A stretch of 53,983 bases of DNA from Oscillospiraceae bacterium (GCA_902785905.1 CADAAM010000036.1:1-53983); one strand, 5' to 3'. Positions 6,839-17,362 are shown, counted from the first letter of the stretch. Notes: generated by a model not told the origin, from the letters alone. A program made the numbers and translations.

Positions 6839-8920
6839 ATGTTGGAATTATTATCGCCCGCCGGTTCTCCCGAGGCTGTGATCGCCGCGGTGCAGAACGG
6901 CGCGGACGCTGTCTATATGGGTCTTGGCAACTTCAACGCGCGGCGCGGCGCCAAGAATTTCACCGATGAGGAGTTTGAGCGCGCGGTGCGCTATTGCCGC
7001 ATCCGCGGCTGCAAGGTCTACGTCACGCTCAACACCCTGGTCAATGACCGCGAGGTCGAAGCCGCGCTTCAGACAGCCCGGCTCGTCTCCGAGGTCGGGG
7101 CCGACGGCATCATCATCCAGGATCTGGGCCTCATCTCGGCCATCCGCCAGTATCTGCCTGACATTCCCCTGCACGCGAGCACCCAGATGTCGATACACAA
7201 TCTCGCGGGCGTGGAGGCGGCGGCGGAGCTCGGCCTGACGCGGGCGGTGCTGGCACGTGAGCTGAATCTCGACCAGATCCGCTATATCACACAGAACGCC
7301 CCTATCGAGACGGAGATTTTTGTACACGGAGCGCTGTGCTTCTGCCACTCGGGCCAGTGCTATATGTCGGCCCTGATCGGCCAGCGCAGCGGCAACCGGG
7401 GCATGTGCGCCCAGCCCTGCCGCCTGCAGTACTCTCTCGGCGGACGCATGGACGACCACCCGCTCTCTCTCAAGGACAATTGCCTGATCGACAGGCTGGA
7501 GGAGATCGAGGACGCGGGCGTGTCCTGCATCAAGATCGAAGGACGCATGAAACGGCCCGAGTACACGGCCATCGTCACCCGCATCTACGCCAACGCCCTC
7601 AAGGAGCACCGCCAGCCCACACCCGAGGAGATGCAGGATCTGGAGCGGGCCTTCTCCCGCCAGGGCTTTACACAGGGTTACTTCAACGGCGATCAGGAGG
7701 ACATGTTCGGCGTGCGCGGCGAGAGCGATCCCGACGTCGGGCAGCTCTTCGCCCAGGCCCGCAAGGGCTATTCCGACGGTGAGCGTCGGCGCGTGCCCGT
7801 CCACTTCTACACCGTGGCAGAGAGCAAGCAGCCCATACGCGCCATCGCCTTTGACGACGAGGGCCACAAGGCCGCGGCCTCCGGGCGCGTGCCGGAGAAG
7901 GCGCGCGGCCAGGGCTTGAGCGCCGGCTACCTCACCGAACAGATGTTCAAGACCGGCGGCACGCCCTACAACGTGGTGGAAAACCGCGCCCAGACCGATC
8001 CGGGCCTCTTCCTGCCCGCCGCCGCGATCAACGAACTGCGCCGCAGTCTCATTGCCGAGCTCAGCGAGCAGCGCGCCCGGCCGCCGAAGCGCCGCGTGGG
8101 GACGATCCCCTCCAAACCGAAGGGCACGCAGCCGAGCGATCCCGCGCTGATCTTCCAGGTTCTGAACGGCGAGCAGCTCACGCCCGAGCTTGCGGCTCTC
8201 AAGCCAAAATATCTCTACGTGCCCATGACGGTGATGAGCGAATATTTTGACTTGCTTGAACCCTTTGAGGAGCGCGGGACGATCCCGGTGGTCGTGCTGC
8301 CGCGCGTCATCACCGACGACGAAGAGAACATCGTGCGGGAGACGTTGGAAAAGCTCTTTGATTACGGCATCAACGAGGCGCTGGTCGGAAACCTCGGCCA
8401 CGCGATGCTGGCCAAGTCCGTCGGCATGCAGGTGCGCGGCGACTTTGGCCTCAATGTCTTTAATTCCCTCACGATGGAGATGATCAGGCAGGCGGGCTTT
8501 CTCTCCGCCACGGCGTCCTTTGAGCTGCGCATCGCGCAGATCAGGGATCTGTCCAAAACCATCGACACGGAGATGATCGTCTACGGCCGCCTCCCGCTCA
8601 TGGTGTCCGATCAGTGTGTGATCCGCCACTCCTCCGGCCGCTGCACCTGCTCCACCCCGGCCCAGATGGCCGACCGCATGGGCGCGGTGTTCCCGGTGGT
8701 CAAGGAGTTCGGCTGCCGCAACGTGATCTACAACGCCCACAAGCTCTACCTCGCCGACAAGTCCGAGGATCTGAACGGCGTGGGACTCTGGGGCCTGCGT
8801 ATGCTCTTCACCACCGAGACTCCCCGCGAGGCCGTCGAGGTCGCGCGCGTCTACCTCGGACAGTCCGATTACCAGCCGAACGTGCTGACGCGCGGGCTGT
8901 ACTACAGAGGGGTTGAGTGA
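6839..8920 (+). CDS. U32 family peptidase / RlhA-like protein with C-terminal DUF3656 region
   Basis: U32 proteins include bacterial collagenase-like proteins and the RNA hydroxylation proteins RlhA, TrhP and UbiU/V, several of which carry an iron-sulfur cluster. The 693-residue protein has a TIM-barrel N-terminal half (LLSPAGSPEA, GADAVYMG, HASTQMSIHN) and the U32 signature around residues 160-190, with cysteines in GALCFCHSGQCYMS and GMCAQPCR. The long C-terminal part has further cysteines (SDQCVIR, GRCTCST, FGCRNV). The length and cysteine pattern resemble E. coli RlhA (23S rRNA C2501 hydroxylation), so an RNA-modification role is at least as likely as proteolysis. It is followed by a family C repeat and maf. 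Confidence 0.85.
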   Translation: MLELLSPAGSPEAVIAAVQNGADAVYMGLGNFNARRGAKNFTDEEFERAVRYCRIRGCKVYVTLNTLVNDREVEAALQTARLVSEVGADGIIIQDLGLISAIRQYLPDIPLHASTQMSIHNLAGVEAAAELGLTRAVLARELNLDQIRYITQNAPIETEIFVHGALCFCHSGQCYMSALIGQRSGNRGMCAQPCRLQYSLGGRMDDHPLSLKDNCLIDRLEEIEDAGVSCIKIEGRMKRPEYTAIVTRIYANALKEHRQPTPEEMQDLERAFSRQGFTQGYFNGDQEDMFGVRGESDPDVGQLFAQARKGYSDGERRRVPVHFYTVAESKQPIRAIAFDDEGHKAAASGRVPEKARGQGLSAGYLTEQMFKTGGTPYNVVENRAQTDPGLFLPAAAINELRRSLIAELSEQRARPPKRRVGTIPSKPKGTQPSDPALIFQVLNGEQLTPELAALKPKYLYVPMTVMSEYFDLLEPFEERGTIPVVVLPRVITDDEENIVRETLEKLFDYGINEALVGNLGHAMLAKSVGMQVRGDFGLNVFNSLTMEMIRQAGFLSATASFELRIAQIRDLSKTIDTEMIVYGRLPLMVSDQCVIRHSSGRCTCSTPAQMADRMGAVFPVVKEFGCRNVIYNAHKLYLADKSEDLNGVGLWGLRMLFTTETPREAVEVARVYLGQSDYQPNVLTRGLYYRGVE

Positions 8921-8926
8921 GGCTAT

Positions 8927-9094
8927 GCCTCCCCTGAAAGGGGGAGGTGCCCCAGTTCGCAGACTGGGGCGGAGGGGTTTCCCCATGACGGACAGACCCC
9001 TCAGTCATGGCCTCACGGGAGATCGGCCCTGACAGCAGAGCTTTGATCGCCGCACGTTTCTCGCGCGTCGCTATGTCCCCTTTCAGGGGAGCCA
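8927..9094. repeat. Structured repeat family C, copy 2 (long form, inverted)
   Basis: Reverse-complement counterpart of the element at 5642-5798, with the same terminal hairpins and the same ~85-base interior with few differences. Its third hairpin differs (CCCCAGTTCGCAGACTGGGG here, GCCCTTCGGGC there) but is self-complementary in both. Confidence 0.85.
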
Positions 9095-9115
9095 TAATGG
9101 AATGGAGATTTTGCC

Positions 9116-9688
9116 ATGTCTATCATACTTGCCTCCGCCTCGCCGAGACGGAAGGAGCTTTTAAATATGCTCGGCGTACAGGATCTGAAAATTGTCCCCG
9201 CCGTCGGAGAGGAGAAGGCCGCTGAGGGACTTGCGCCCGACGCGCTGGTGATCACGCTCGCCTCCCGCAAGGCGCGGGAGGTTGCCGCCCAATCTGCGCC
9301 CGGAGACGTCGTGATCGCCGCCGACACCATCGTGTGGCACCGGGGCAGGGTCTTCGGCAAACCCCACAGCGAGGACGAGGCCGCCCGTATGCTGCGGGAG
9401 CTCTCCGGGGACCGGCACGAGGTCTACACCGGTGTCGCCGTCATCAAAGACGGACGGGAGCTTTTGGAGGCGGAGCACAGCTTTGTCCGCTTCCGCATGC
9501 TGAGTGACGCGGAGATCGCGGCCTATATCGCCACCGGCGAGCCCATGGACAAGGCCGGGGCCTACGGCATCCAGGGCCGGGCCTCCCTGTTCGTTGAAGG
9601 GATCGACGGCGACTTCTTTAATGTGATGGGTCTGCCGCTGTGCAGACTCGGACTCATGCTGAAAGAGCTGGGGGTTGAGCTTCTTTGA
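9116..9688 (+). CDS. maf: Maf family nucleotide pyrophosphatase
   Basis: Maf proteins hydrolyse non-canonical or modified nucleoside triphosphates (dTTP/UTP or m7GTP classes) and were first linked to septum formation in Bacillus. The 190-residue protein begins ILASASPRRKELL, the family signature loop, and has AADTIVWHRGRVFGKP (catalytic Asp region), SGDRHEVYTG and DKAGAYGIQG near the C terminus. Length is standard. The TGA stop overlaps the TTG start of mreC by four bases (TTGA), so maf, mreC and mreD are likely cotranscribed, as in many Firmicutes. Confidence 0.92.
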   Translation: MSIILASASPRRKELLNMLGVQDLKIVPAVGEEKAAEGLAPDALVITLASRKAREVAAQSAPGDVVIAADTIVWHRGRVFGKPHSEDEAARMLRELSGDRHEVYTGVAVIKDGRELLEAEHSFVRFRMLSDAEIAAYIATGEPMDKAGAYGIQGRASLFVEGIDGDFFNVMGLPLCRLGLMLKELGVELL

Positions 9689-10297
9689 AGGAATATCTGC
9701 GGAAAAACGGCATACGGGTCGGCATGAACGTGTCCGGTATTCTCAAGGCCCCGATCCAGAAGGTGCTGAGCTCCGCCGTCAACTGGTTTGACAGTATGTA
9801 CGGCTACTTATATGAATATGACTCACTGATGGCGGAGAACGAATCTCTGCGCTCACAGCTGGCCGACGCACAGAAATCCGCCCGCGACGGCATCGAGGCC
9901 AGCGAGGAGAACAACCGCCTGCGCAAGCTCCTGGATCTGCGCGAGAAGCACACCGACTATGTGATGGAGTCCTGCAAGGTGGTGCTCTGGTCCAGCTCCA
10001 ACTGGTCCAGCGCCTTCACGATCTCCAAGGGCTCCACCAGCGGGATCGAGCTGGGCGACGCCGTCATCACGGAATACGGCGCGGTCGTCGGTCAGATCAC
10101 GGAGCTGGGCAGCACCTGGGCCACGGTCTCGACCGTCATCGACGTGGACATGTCCGTCGGCGCTTTCGTCGGCGCGACGGGCCGCCGTGCAGACCGAGGC
10201 CGGCGGCCAGATCGAATACGGCATTGTAGAGCCGCAGGCCAACCTCGATTCGCTGGTGCAGGTCTTCGTTATAAAGAGCTTTACTGTTGTGGAGTGA
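9685..10297 (+). pseudogene. mreC: Rod-shape protein MreC, frameshifted by an internal deletion
   Basis: MreC is a membrane-anchored periplasmic scaffold of the elongation machinery. The reading frame starts at TTG (9685) and shows the coiled coil (AENESLRSQLADAQ to NNRLRKLLDL) and the first beta domain (ISKGSTSGIELGDAVITEYGAVVG, SVGAFVG). At about 10184 the frame is lost. In another frame the expected C terminus follows (TEAGGQIEYGIVEP, LVQVFVIKSF) and stops at 10297, just before mreD. About 40-50 family residues are missing between the two parts. The N-terminal membrane helix that should follow KNGIRV is also absent, suggesting a second, in-frame deletion near 9720. Without repair the readable product has a nonsense tail ending at 10317. 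Confidence 0.8.
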
Positions 10298-10300
10298 GCC

Positions 10301-10798
10301 GTGGGAGAATTTTTTGAAAAAATCGACCTGAACAAGGTTCTGCGCTATCTTGTGTTCATGTTTCTGTGTCTGATGGCGCAGAACATGGTGTTCGGCCACA
10401 TACGCCCATTCGGCGTCCGGCCCATGCTGCTGCCCGCGGTGGCGGCGGCGGTCGGCATGTTTGAGGGGGCAACCTGGGGGCCGCTGTTCAGCCTGCTGAT
10501 GGGCTACTTTGCGGACATGAGCTTTGTGGAGCACCGGGTGTTCTTCCTCCTCCTCCTGCCCGCGCTGAGCCTGTTCTCGGCCTTCATGTCCCAGTTTTTC
10601 ATCAACCGCCGTTTCTTTGCCTTCATGGGCGTGGCGTTTTTAGCGGAGCTGATTACGGCGCTCATGCAGATGCTCAAGACCCTTGCGGGAGACGCGTGGA
10701 GCACCGACATGCTGGTCGTCGTCGCGCTCCAGACCGCGCTCTCCATGCCCCCCGCCGCGCTGGCATACTTTTTGCCGGAACGCTGGAGCAGGGAATAA
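10301..10798 (+). CDS. mreD: Rod-shape-determining membrane protein MreD
   Basis: Partner of MreC in the elongasome. The 165-residue protein is almost entirely hydrophobic, with about five predicted membrane segments (for example YLVFMFLCLMAQNMVF and LLLLPALSLFSAF), the usual size and layout for MreD. It starts with GTG four bases after the proper mreC stop, and GGAG from the mreC tail serves as ribosome binding site, so translation is probably coupled. PBP2 follows after a repeat. Confidence 0.88.
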   Translation: MGEFFEKIDLNKVLRYLVFMFLCLMAQNMVFGHIRPFGVRPMLLPAVAAAVGMFEGATWGPLFSLLMGYFADMSFVEHRVFFLLLLPALSLFSAFMSQFFINRRFFAFMGVAFLAELITALMQMLKTLAGDAWSTDMLVVVALQTALSMPPAALAYFLPERWSRE

Positions 10799-10808
10799 GT
10801 CTCCGCCG

Positions 10809-10976
10809 CTTGCCTCCCCCGGCCGCTTGCGGCGATTGGGGGAGGGGGACCGCTTCAGCGGTGGAAGGGGGTTCCCCCGCTCTCTTTGGGCGCTCAAAAC
10901 AATGAGCCTTGACTCCCTCAGTCACGACGCTCGCGTGGGATCGCGCCGCGACAGCTCCCTCAGAGAGGGAGCCTTA
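10809..10976. repeat. Structured repeat family C, divergent copy 3
   Basis: Begins GCCTCCCCCGGCCGCTTGCG and ends CTCCCTCAGAGAGGGAGCC. The inner marks are variants of the family (GACTCCCTCAGTCACGACGC, ACCGCTTCAGCGGT). It separates mreD from PBP2 and ends about 10 bases before the PBP2 ribosome binding site. Confidence 0.65.
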
Positions 10977-10993
10977 TTAAGAAAGGATATCCT

Positions 10994-13108
10994 ATGAACA
11001 GCAGACTCATCGACCCGAGGCGGGTGGCGGCGCTGGCGGCACTGGCGGCGCTGCTGCTGAGCGTGTATCTGTACTTTCTCTATCAGCTCCAGATCGTGGA
11101 GGGCGACAAGTACTACAACCGCGCAAACGAGCTGACCAAGACCACGCGCACCGTCACCGCGGCGAGGGGCAACATCCTCGACCGCTACGGCCGCGTGCTG
11201 GTCTCGAACGCCGAGTGCTACAACCTCAAAATCGATACCGACAAGCTCTTCGCAAACGACGACCCCAACGCCGTCATTCTGGAGCTCGTGTCCATGGTGC
11301 GCTCCTACGGCGACGAATACACGGACGATCTGCCCATCACCATGGAACCGCCCTTTGAGTACGACCCGAACATGACCGCCATCCAGCGCACCATGCTGGA
11401 GGCGTACTATGTGCGCCAGGGCCTTGACCCCAAGTGCACGGCGGTGGAGCTCATGAGCTACATGCGCACGCGCTATAACATCGACAACAGCTACTCCGCC
11501 GCCGAGATGCGCCTGATCGCGGGCGTGCGCTACTCCATCAACGTCCGCTATGCCATCAACACCGCCGACTATGTCTTCGTCGAGGACGCGAGCATGAACC
11601 TCATCTCCTCCATCATGGAGAACAAGCTGGTCGGCATTGAGGTCAAGCGCGCCTATATCCGCCAGTACTCCACCGACTACGCCGCCCACATTCTCGGCTA
11701 TGTCGGCCTCATGACCCAGGAGGAGTTTGAGAAATACTCTCTGCTGGACTACTCCACCGACGCCATGGTCGGCAAGGACGGCATCGAGTACGCCTTTGAA
11801 AACTATCTCCACGGTCAGGACGGTGAGGTGGAGGAGACGCGAAACGCCCAGGGCACCATCCTCGCCACGGTCTACACCAAAGACCCCGTGCCCGGCAACC
11901 ATATCTATCTCACCATCGACAGCGTCTTGCAGGAGCAGACCGAGCGCATTTTGGGCAACGGCGTGGAAATTTTGAAAAAGAACATCGCCCAGAAGCGCGC
12001 AGAGGGCACTGCGCGCGGCGACTACAATGTCGACCTCAAGGACAACATCACCGGAGCCTCCGCCGTGGTGGTGAACGTGAAGGACGGCTCGCCCCTCGCC
12101 CTCGCGAGCTGGCCGACCTACAACGTCGCCCGCATCATCGAGGACTATCAGGATCTGCTGGTCGCGGAAAACGCCCCGCTCTTTAACCGCGCCCTGCTCG
12201 GCACCTACGCCCCCGGCTCCACCTTCAAGCCCTGCACCGCGATCGCGGGTCTGACCAAGGGCATCATCAACACCGAGAAGAAGGTCAAGTGCCAGGGCGT
12301 GTACACAAGGTACGCAGCCGAAGGCTACGCCCCTGAGTGCTGGATTTGGAACGCCAACAAGAAAGAGCATCTGACCCACCCGGAGGAAAATGTCACCACC
12401 GCGATCCGCGACTCGTGCAACTACTTCTTCTACACCGTCGGCAATGACCTCGGCGTCGACGACATGGGCGAGTTTGCCGCGGCCTTCGGGCTCGGGCAAT
12501 TTTCGGGCATTGAGCTGGTGGAGGCCAAGGGCAACATGTCCAACCGTGCCAACCACCAGGACTACGCGGGCTCCGAGTGGCGTATCGGCGACACGCTGCA
12601 GGCCGCCATCGGGCAGTCCGACTCCGTGTTTACGCCCATCCAGATGGCCGAGTACTGCGCCACGGTCGCCAACGGCGGCACGCGCCACTCCGCCTCCATC
12701 ATCAAGACCATCCGCAACTTCGACTACAGTGAAAAGCTCTACGAGCGCGAGGGCAAGATCATGTCCACCGTTGAGACCGCGCAGTATAACTGGGACGCCG
12801 TGCACGAGGGGATGTGGCTGGTGCTTAACGACTACACCAACGAGACCAACGCCAACATCTGGGTTCCCTGCGCCTGGCGCTGCGCCGGCAAGACCGGAAC
12901 CGCCCAGAAGGGCGAGGGCATTCAGAACGACGGCATCTTCATGTGCTACGGCCCGTACAAAGACCCCGAGGTCGCCATCTTCGTCGTGGTCGAGCGCGGC
13001 GGCGCCGGTGCGGATGTGCAGTTTATCGCCCGCCAGATTATGGACGCCTACATCACGATCCGCGGCTACAGCGATACCTCCGAACCGGAGATGACGCTGC
13101 TGAAATGA
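10994..13108 (+). CDS. mrdA: Penicillin-binding protein 2 (elongasome class B transpeptidase)
   Basis: Crosslinks peptidoglycan during side-wall growth in the MreBCD-RodA complex. The 704-residue protein has one N-terminal membrane anchor (AALLLSVYLYFLYQL), the dimerization region starting RGNILDRYGRVL, and the transpeptidase domain with all three active-site motifs: STFK (about residue 409), SCN in RDSCNYFF, and KTGTAQ near residue 636. AAAGGAT precedes the ATG. It is intact, unlike mreC upstream. No mreB or rodA lies beside it in this window. Confidence 0.92.
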   Translation: MNSRLIDPRRVAALAALAALLLSVYLYFLYQLQIVEGDKYYNRANELTKTTRTVTAARGNILDRYGRVLVSNAECYNLKIDTDKLFANDDPNAVILELVSMVRSYGDEYTDDLPITMEPPFEYDPNMTAIQRTMLEAYYVRQGLDPKCTAVELMSYMRTRYNIDNSYSAAEMRLIAGVRYSINVRYAINTADYVFVEDASMNLISSIMENKLVGIEVKRAYIRQYSTDYAAHILGYVGLMTQEEFEKYSLLDYSTDAMVGKDGIEYAFENYLHGQDGEVEETRNAQGTILATVYTKDPVPGNHIYLTIDSVLQEQTERILGNGVEILKKNIAQKRAEGTARGDYNVDLKDNITGASAVVVNVKDGSPLALASWPTYNVARIIEDYQDLLVAENAPLFNRALLGTYAPGSTFKPCTAIAGLTKGIINTEKKVKCQGVYTRYAAEGYAPECWIWNANKKEHLTHPEENVTTAIRDSCNYFFYTVGNDLGVDDMGEFAAAFGLGQFSGIELVEAKGNMSNRANHQDYAGSEWRIGDTLQAAIGQSDSVFTPIQMAEYCATVANGGTRHSASIIKTIRNFDYSEKLYEREGKIMSTVETAQYNWDAVHEGMWLVLNDYTNETNANIWVPCAWRCAGKTGTAQKGEGIQNDGIFMCYGPYKDPEVAIFVVVERGGAGADVQFIARQIMDAYITIRGYSDTSEPEMTLLK

Positions 13109-13244
13109 GTTTGGCGCGTGAAGAGCGGCGCTGCGGCGTCCCTTTCGCGGGCAATGAAATACGGCCACGAAGCGGCACTCTGAATTCAAACTCCAAACCG
13201 CCGAAAATCTCTCACAAAATTTTCTCAGTATTTCAAAATTTCTA

Positions 13245-13273
13245 TTGCACTTTTCACAAAAGGCGTTTATAAT
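13245..13273 (+). promoter_or_regulatory. Sigma-A-type promoter for mgsA
   Basis: TTGCAC (13245-13250), a 17-base spacer and TATAAT (13268-13273), in a locally AT-rich stretch after PBP2. A start point near 13280 leaves a short leader and argues for the ATG at 13312 rather than 13288. Confidence 0.75.
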
Positions 13274-13311
13274 AAAGCGATTTTAGAGTGTATGAGAAAT
13301 GGAGTATACGG

Positions 13312-13716
13312 ATGAACATTGCTTTGATGGCACACGACAGAAAAAAAGAGCTGATGGTGCAGTTCTGCATCGCCTACTGCGGCATCCTGGCGGAGCATTC
13401 CCTCTGCGCGACCCACGTCACGGGAAAGCTCGTTGCCGAGGCCACGGGGCTCCCCATCACGCTCTACCTTCACGCCGACCAGGGCGGGTCCCAGCAGATT
13501 GGGGCGCGTATTTCCTTCAATGAGATCGACCTGGTTCTTTTCTTCTGCGACCCCTCGAACCCCAAGGGTTTTGACGACATCAACAAGATCGAGCGCCTGT
13601 GCGACCAGTATCAGATCCCCTTCGCCACCAACGCCGCCACGGCTGAGGTACTGGTGCAGGGTCTGCGCCGCGGCGATCTCGACTGGCGCAACATCGTCAA
13701 CCCCCAGAAGAGGTAA
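13312..13716 (+). CDS. mgsA: Methylglyoxal synthase
   Basis: Converts dihydroxyacetone phosphate to methylglyoxal and phosphate, an overflow bypass of lower glycolysis. The 134-residue protein starts MNIALMAHDRKKE (family N-terminal strand with HD), has TGTT-region equivalents in CATHVTGKL, the SQQIGARI segment, the DLVLFFCDP strand and PFATNAATAEVLV near the end. I chose 13312 by homology and because the promoter lies only 39 bases upstream. It has its own promoter and terminator and so is probably monocistronic. Confidence 0.92.
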   Translation: MNIALMAHDRKKELMVQFCIAYCGILAEHSLCATHVTGKLVAEATGLPITLYLHADQGGSQQIGARISFNEIDLVLFFCDPSNPKGFDDINKIERLCDQYQIPFATNAATAEVLVQGLRRGDLDWRNIVNPQKR

Positions 13717-13734
13717 GGGGTTTTATACAGGAAC

Positions 13735-13797
13735 AACAGTGAATAACGGACGGCTGCGCCGCACCGGCACAGTCGCTGTTATTCACGTTCATTTTTT
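13735..13797 (+). terminator. Terminator downstream of mgsA
   Basis: GTGAATAAC (13739-13747) pairs with GTTATTCAC (13778-13786) around inner GC-rich pairing, followed within a few bases by ATTTTTTC. Confidence 0.6.
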
Positions 13798-13802
13798 CAT
13801 AA

Positions 13803-13913
13803 GCCTCCCCTGAAAGGAGGAGGCACCCGAAGGGCGGAGGGGTTTCCGCGAGACGAACAGGCCCCTCAGTCACCGGTGTGCACACCGGTGGCTGCTCCCC
13901 TTACATGGGAGCC
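13803..13913. repeat. Structured repeat family C, copy 4
   Basis: GCCTCCCCTGAAAGGAGGAGGC end hairpin, GGGCGGAGGGGT and GCCCCTCAGT marks, a perfect TCACCGGTGTGCACACCGGTGA inner hairpin, and CTCCCCTTACATGGGAGCC at the far end. It lies just before the hisS ribosome binding site. Confidence 0.8.
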
Positions 13914-13934
13914 GATAAGGAAAGGATTGTAATT

Positions 13935-15284
<1,350 letters not shown>

Positions 15285-15290
<6 letters not shown>

Positions 15291-15372
15291 AGAGTGGAGA
15301 GTGAAGTTAAGGTGTCGCTTCGCGACAATTTAAAATCATCCGTAAAGCGGATACCACAACTCCACACTCCGC
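15285..15372. repeat. Structured repeat family A, copy 2
   Basis: GAGTGAAGAGTGGAGAGTG plus AAGTTAAGGTG, hairpin GTCGCTTCGCGAC, hairpin ATCCGTAAAGCGGAT, then ACCACAACTCCACACTCC. The outer arms are complementary. It begins within the hisS stop region and lies between hisS and aspS. Confidence 0.85.
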
Positions 15373-15418
15373 ACTTATGCTGTAAAACGTCAAATCATAT
15401 AGAAGAAGGTTGGTATAC

Positions 15419-17203
15419 ATGACACAGTCCCGCACCCATACCTGCAACGAGCTGCGCATTGAGAACGTCGGCCAGAAGGTCAAGATCGTCGGCTGGATGG
15501 AGAACGTCCGCGAGGTCGGCCAGAACTTTGCCTTCGTCGTCGTGCGCGATTTCTACGGCACGACTCAGGTCGTCATCGAAAACGAAGAGATGATGCGCGT
15601 CGTCAAGGGCATCAATAAGGAATCCACCATCTCCGTCGAGGGTGTCGTGCGCGAGCGCGACAGCAAAAACCCCAAGCTGCCCACCGGCGACATTGAGGTT
15701 GTGCCCGAGAAGATCGAAATTCTCGGCCGCTGCCGCTATAACGAGCTGCCCTTTGAGATCAACCGCAGCCGCGACGCCGACGAGACGCAGCGCCTCAAGT
15801 ACCGCTATCTCGATTTGAGAAACCCCGCGGTCAAGAAGAACATCATCCTGCGCTGCAATGTCATCGCGGCCCTGCGCCAGGCCATGCTGGAGCACGGCTT
15901 TCTGGAGATCACCACACCCATCCTCACAGCCTCCAGCCCCGAGGGCGCGCGCGACTATCTGGTTCCTGCCCGCAAGCACCCCGGCAAGTTCTACGCCCTG
16001 CCCCAGGCTCCGCAGCAGTTCAAGCAGCTGCTGATGACCTCCGGCTTCGACCGCTACTTTCAGATCGCCCCCTGCTTCCGTGACGAGGACGCGCGCGGCG
16101 ACCGCTCCCCCGGCGAGTTCTACCAGCTCGACATGGAGATGGCCTTCGCCTCCCAGGACGACGTGTTTGCCGTGCTCGAGGACGTGCTGCCTCCGATCTT
16201 TGCCAAATTCGGCACCTACGACATCGCCTCCGCCGCCCCCTTCAAGCGCATCCCCTACCTCGAGTCCATGGAGACCTACGGCTCCGACAAGCCCGACCTC
16301 CGTATTGACCTTGTGCTGCAGGATATGACCGCGCTTGTCAAGGGCAGCGAGTTTGCCCCCTTTGCCGAGGGCAACACCGTCAAGGCCATCGTCGTCTCCG
16401 GCTGCGATCTGACGAGAAAGCAGATCGACAAGCTCTGCGCCGACGTGGAAGTTCAGGCGGGCGCGAAGCCCTACTGGTTCCGCCTCGATGAGAAGGGCGA
16501 GCTGGTCGGCGGCGTGTCCAAGTTCCTGGCCGACCGCAAGGATGCGGTGGTTGAGGCCCTGGGCATCACCCCGGGCTGCCTTGTCGGCGTCGCCGCGGGC
16601 AAGCACGACCAGGCCCTCAAGACCGCGGGCGTCATGCGCAAGATGCTGGGCGCGGCGGTCCCCGGCCACATGGACAAAGAGCGCTACGAGTTCTGCTGGA
16701 TCGTCGACTTCCCGATGTACGAGATCGGTGAGGAGTCCGGCGAGCTGGAATTCTGCCACAACCCGTTCTCCATGCCCGCGGGCGGCCTCGATATTCTGCT
16801 CAAGGCCGAGCGCGGCGAGGTCGACCCCCTCACCATCACCGCCGACCAGTACGACCTGGTCTGCAACGGCGTGGAGCTGAGCTCCGGCGCGGTGAGAAAC
16901 CACGACCCCGAAATCATGATCAAGGCCTTCGAGATGGTGAGACTCGGCGAGGAGGACGTCAAGAAGAAGTTCCCCGCCATGTACAACGCCTTCTGCTACG
17001 GCGCGCCCCCGCACGCCGGCATCGCCCCGGGCGTGGACCGCATGGTCATGCTCCTGGCCGGCGAAGACTCCATCCGCGAGGTCATCCCCTTCCCGATGAA
17101 CAAGAACGCCCAGGATATCCTGATGGGCGCGCCCAGCGAGGTCACGCAGAAGCAGCTTGATGAGCTGCATATCGCCGTGGTGGGCGAGGTCGAGGAAGAG
17201 TAA
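15419..17203 (+). CDS. aspS: Aspartyl-tRNA synthetase, bacterial type
   Basis: Charges tRNA-Asp. The 594-residue protein has the N-terminal OB-fold (RIENVGQKVKIVGWMENVRE), class II motif 2 (FRDEDARGDR followed by EFYQLDMEMAF), the bacterial GAD insertion domain (about residues 300-410) and motif 3 (GIAPGVDRMVMLLAG), ending FPMNKNAQD. The GAD insertion and full length mark the bacterial rather than the archaeal form. Whether it also charges tRNA-Asn cannot be judged here. I chose the ATG at 15419, with AAGAAGG upstream, over an ATG three codons earlier. Confidence 0.94.
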   Translation: MTQSRTHTCNELRIENVGQKVKIVGWMENVREVGQNFAFVVVRDFYGTTQVVIENEEMMRVVKGINKESTISVEGVVRERDSKNPKLPTGDIEVVPEKIEILGRCRYNELPFEINRSRDADETQRLKYRYLDLRNPAVKKNIILRCNVIAALRQAMLEHGFLEITTPILTASSPEGARDYLVPARKHPGKFYALPQAPQQFKQLLMTSGFDRYFQIAPCFRDEDARGDRSPGEFYQLDMEMAFASQDDVFAVLEDVLPPIFAKFGTYDIASAAPFKRIPYLESMETYGSDKPDLRIDLVLQDMTALVKGSEFAPFAEGNTVKAIVVSGCDLTRKQIDKLCADVEVQAGAKPYWFRLDEKGELVGGVSKFLADRKDAVVEALGITPGCLVGVAAGKHDQALKTAGVMRKMLGAAVPGHMDKERYEFCWIVDFPMYEIGEESGELEFCHNPFSMPAGGLDILLKAERGEVDPLTITADQYDLVCNGVELSSGAVRNHDPEIMIKAFEMVRLGEEDVKKKFPAMYNAFCYGAPPHAGIAPGVDRMVMLLAGEDSIREVIPFPMNKNAQDILMGAPSEVTQKQLDELHIAVVGEVEEE

Positions 17204-17209
17204 ATTCTT

Positions 17210-17336
17210 GGCTCCCCCTTTGGGGGAGCTGTCATCGCCGCTTGCGGCGATGACTGAGAGGGTGTACGTTGACGCACAACCCTCTCCGCCCCAGTGTGCG
17301 CACTGAGGCACCTCCCCCAGAGGGGGGGGAGGCAAG
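17210..17336. repeat. Structured repeat family C, copy 5
   Basis: GGCTCCCCCTTTGGGGGAGC, inner hairpin GTCATCGCCGCTTGCGGCGATGAC, the variant marks ACTGAGAGGGT and ACCCTCTCCGCCCC, hairpin CAGTGTGCGCACTG and CACCTCCCCC...GGGGGAGGC. It follows the aspS stop. Confidence 0.85.
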
Positions 17337-17362
17337 CGCTGCCATCCCCATAACGAAAATAC

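Noticed and set aside
6851-8986. 711-codon open frame antisense to the U32 gene
   Set aside because: The sense frame carries the U32 signature; the antisense frame has a Gly/His/Val-rich composition typical of shadows.
5642-9094. Open frames inside family C elements (translations containing SREAMTEGSVR)
   Set aside because: They appear in repeat copies on either strand, have no ribosome binding site and end in unrelated flanks; coding is coincidental.
10922-13189. Very long open frame antisense to PBP2 (755 codons)
   Set aside because: It is a shadow of a high-GC gene: the sense frame has all transpeptidase motifs, and the antisense translation is low-complexity with no domain.
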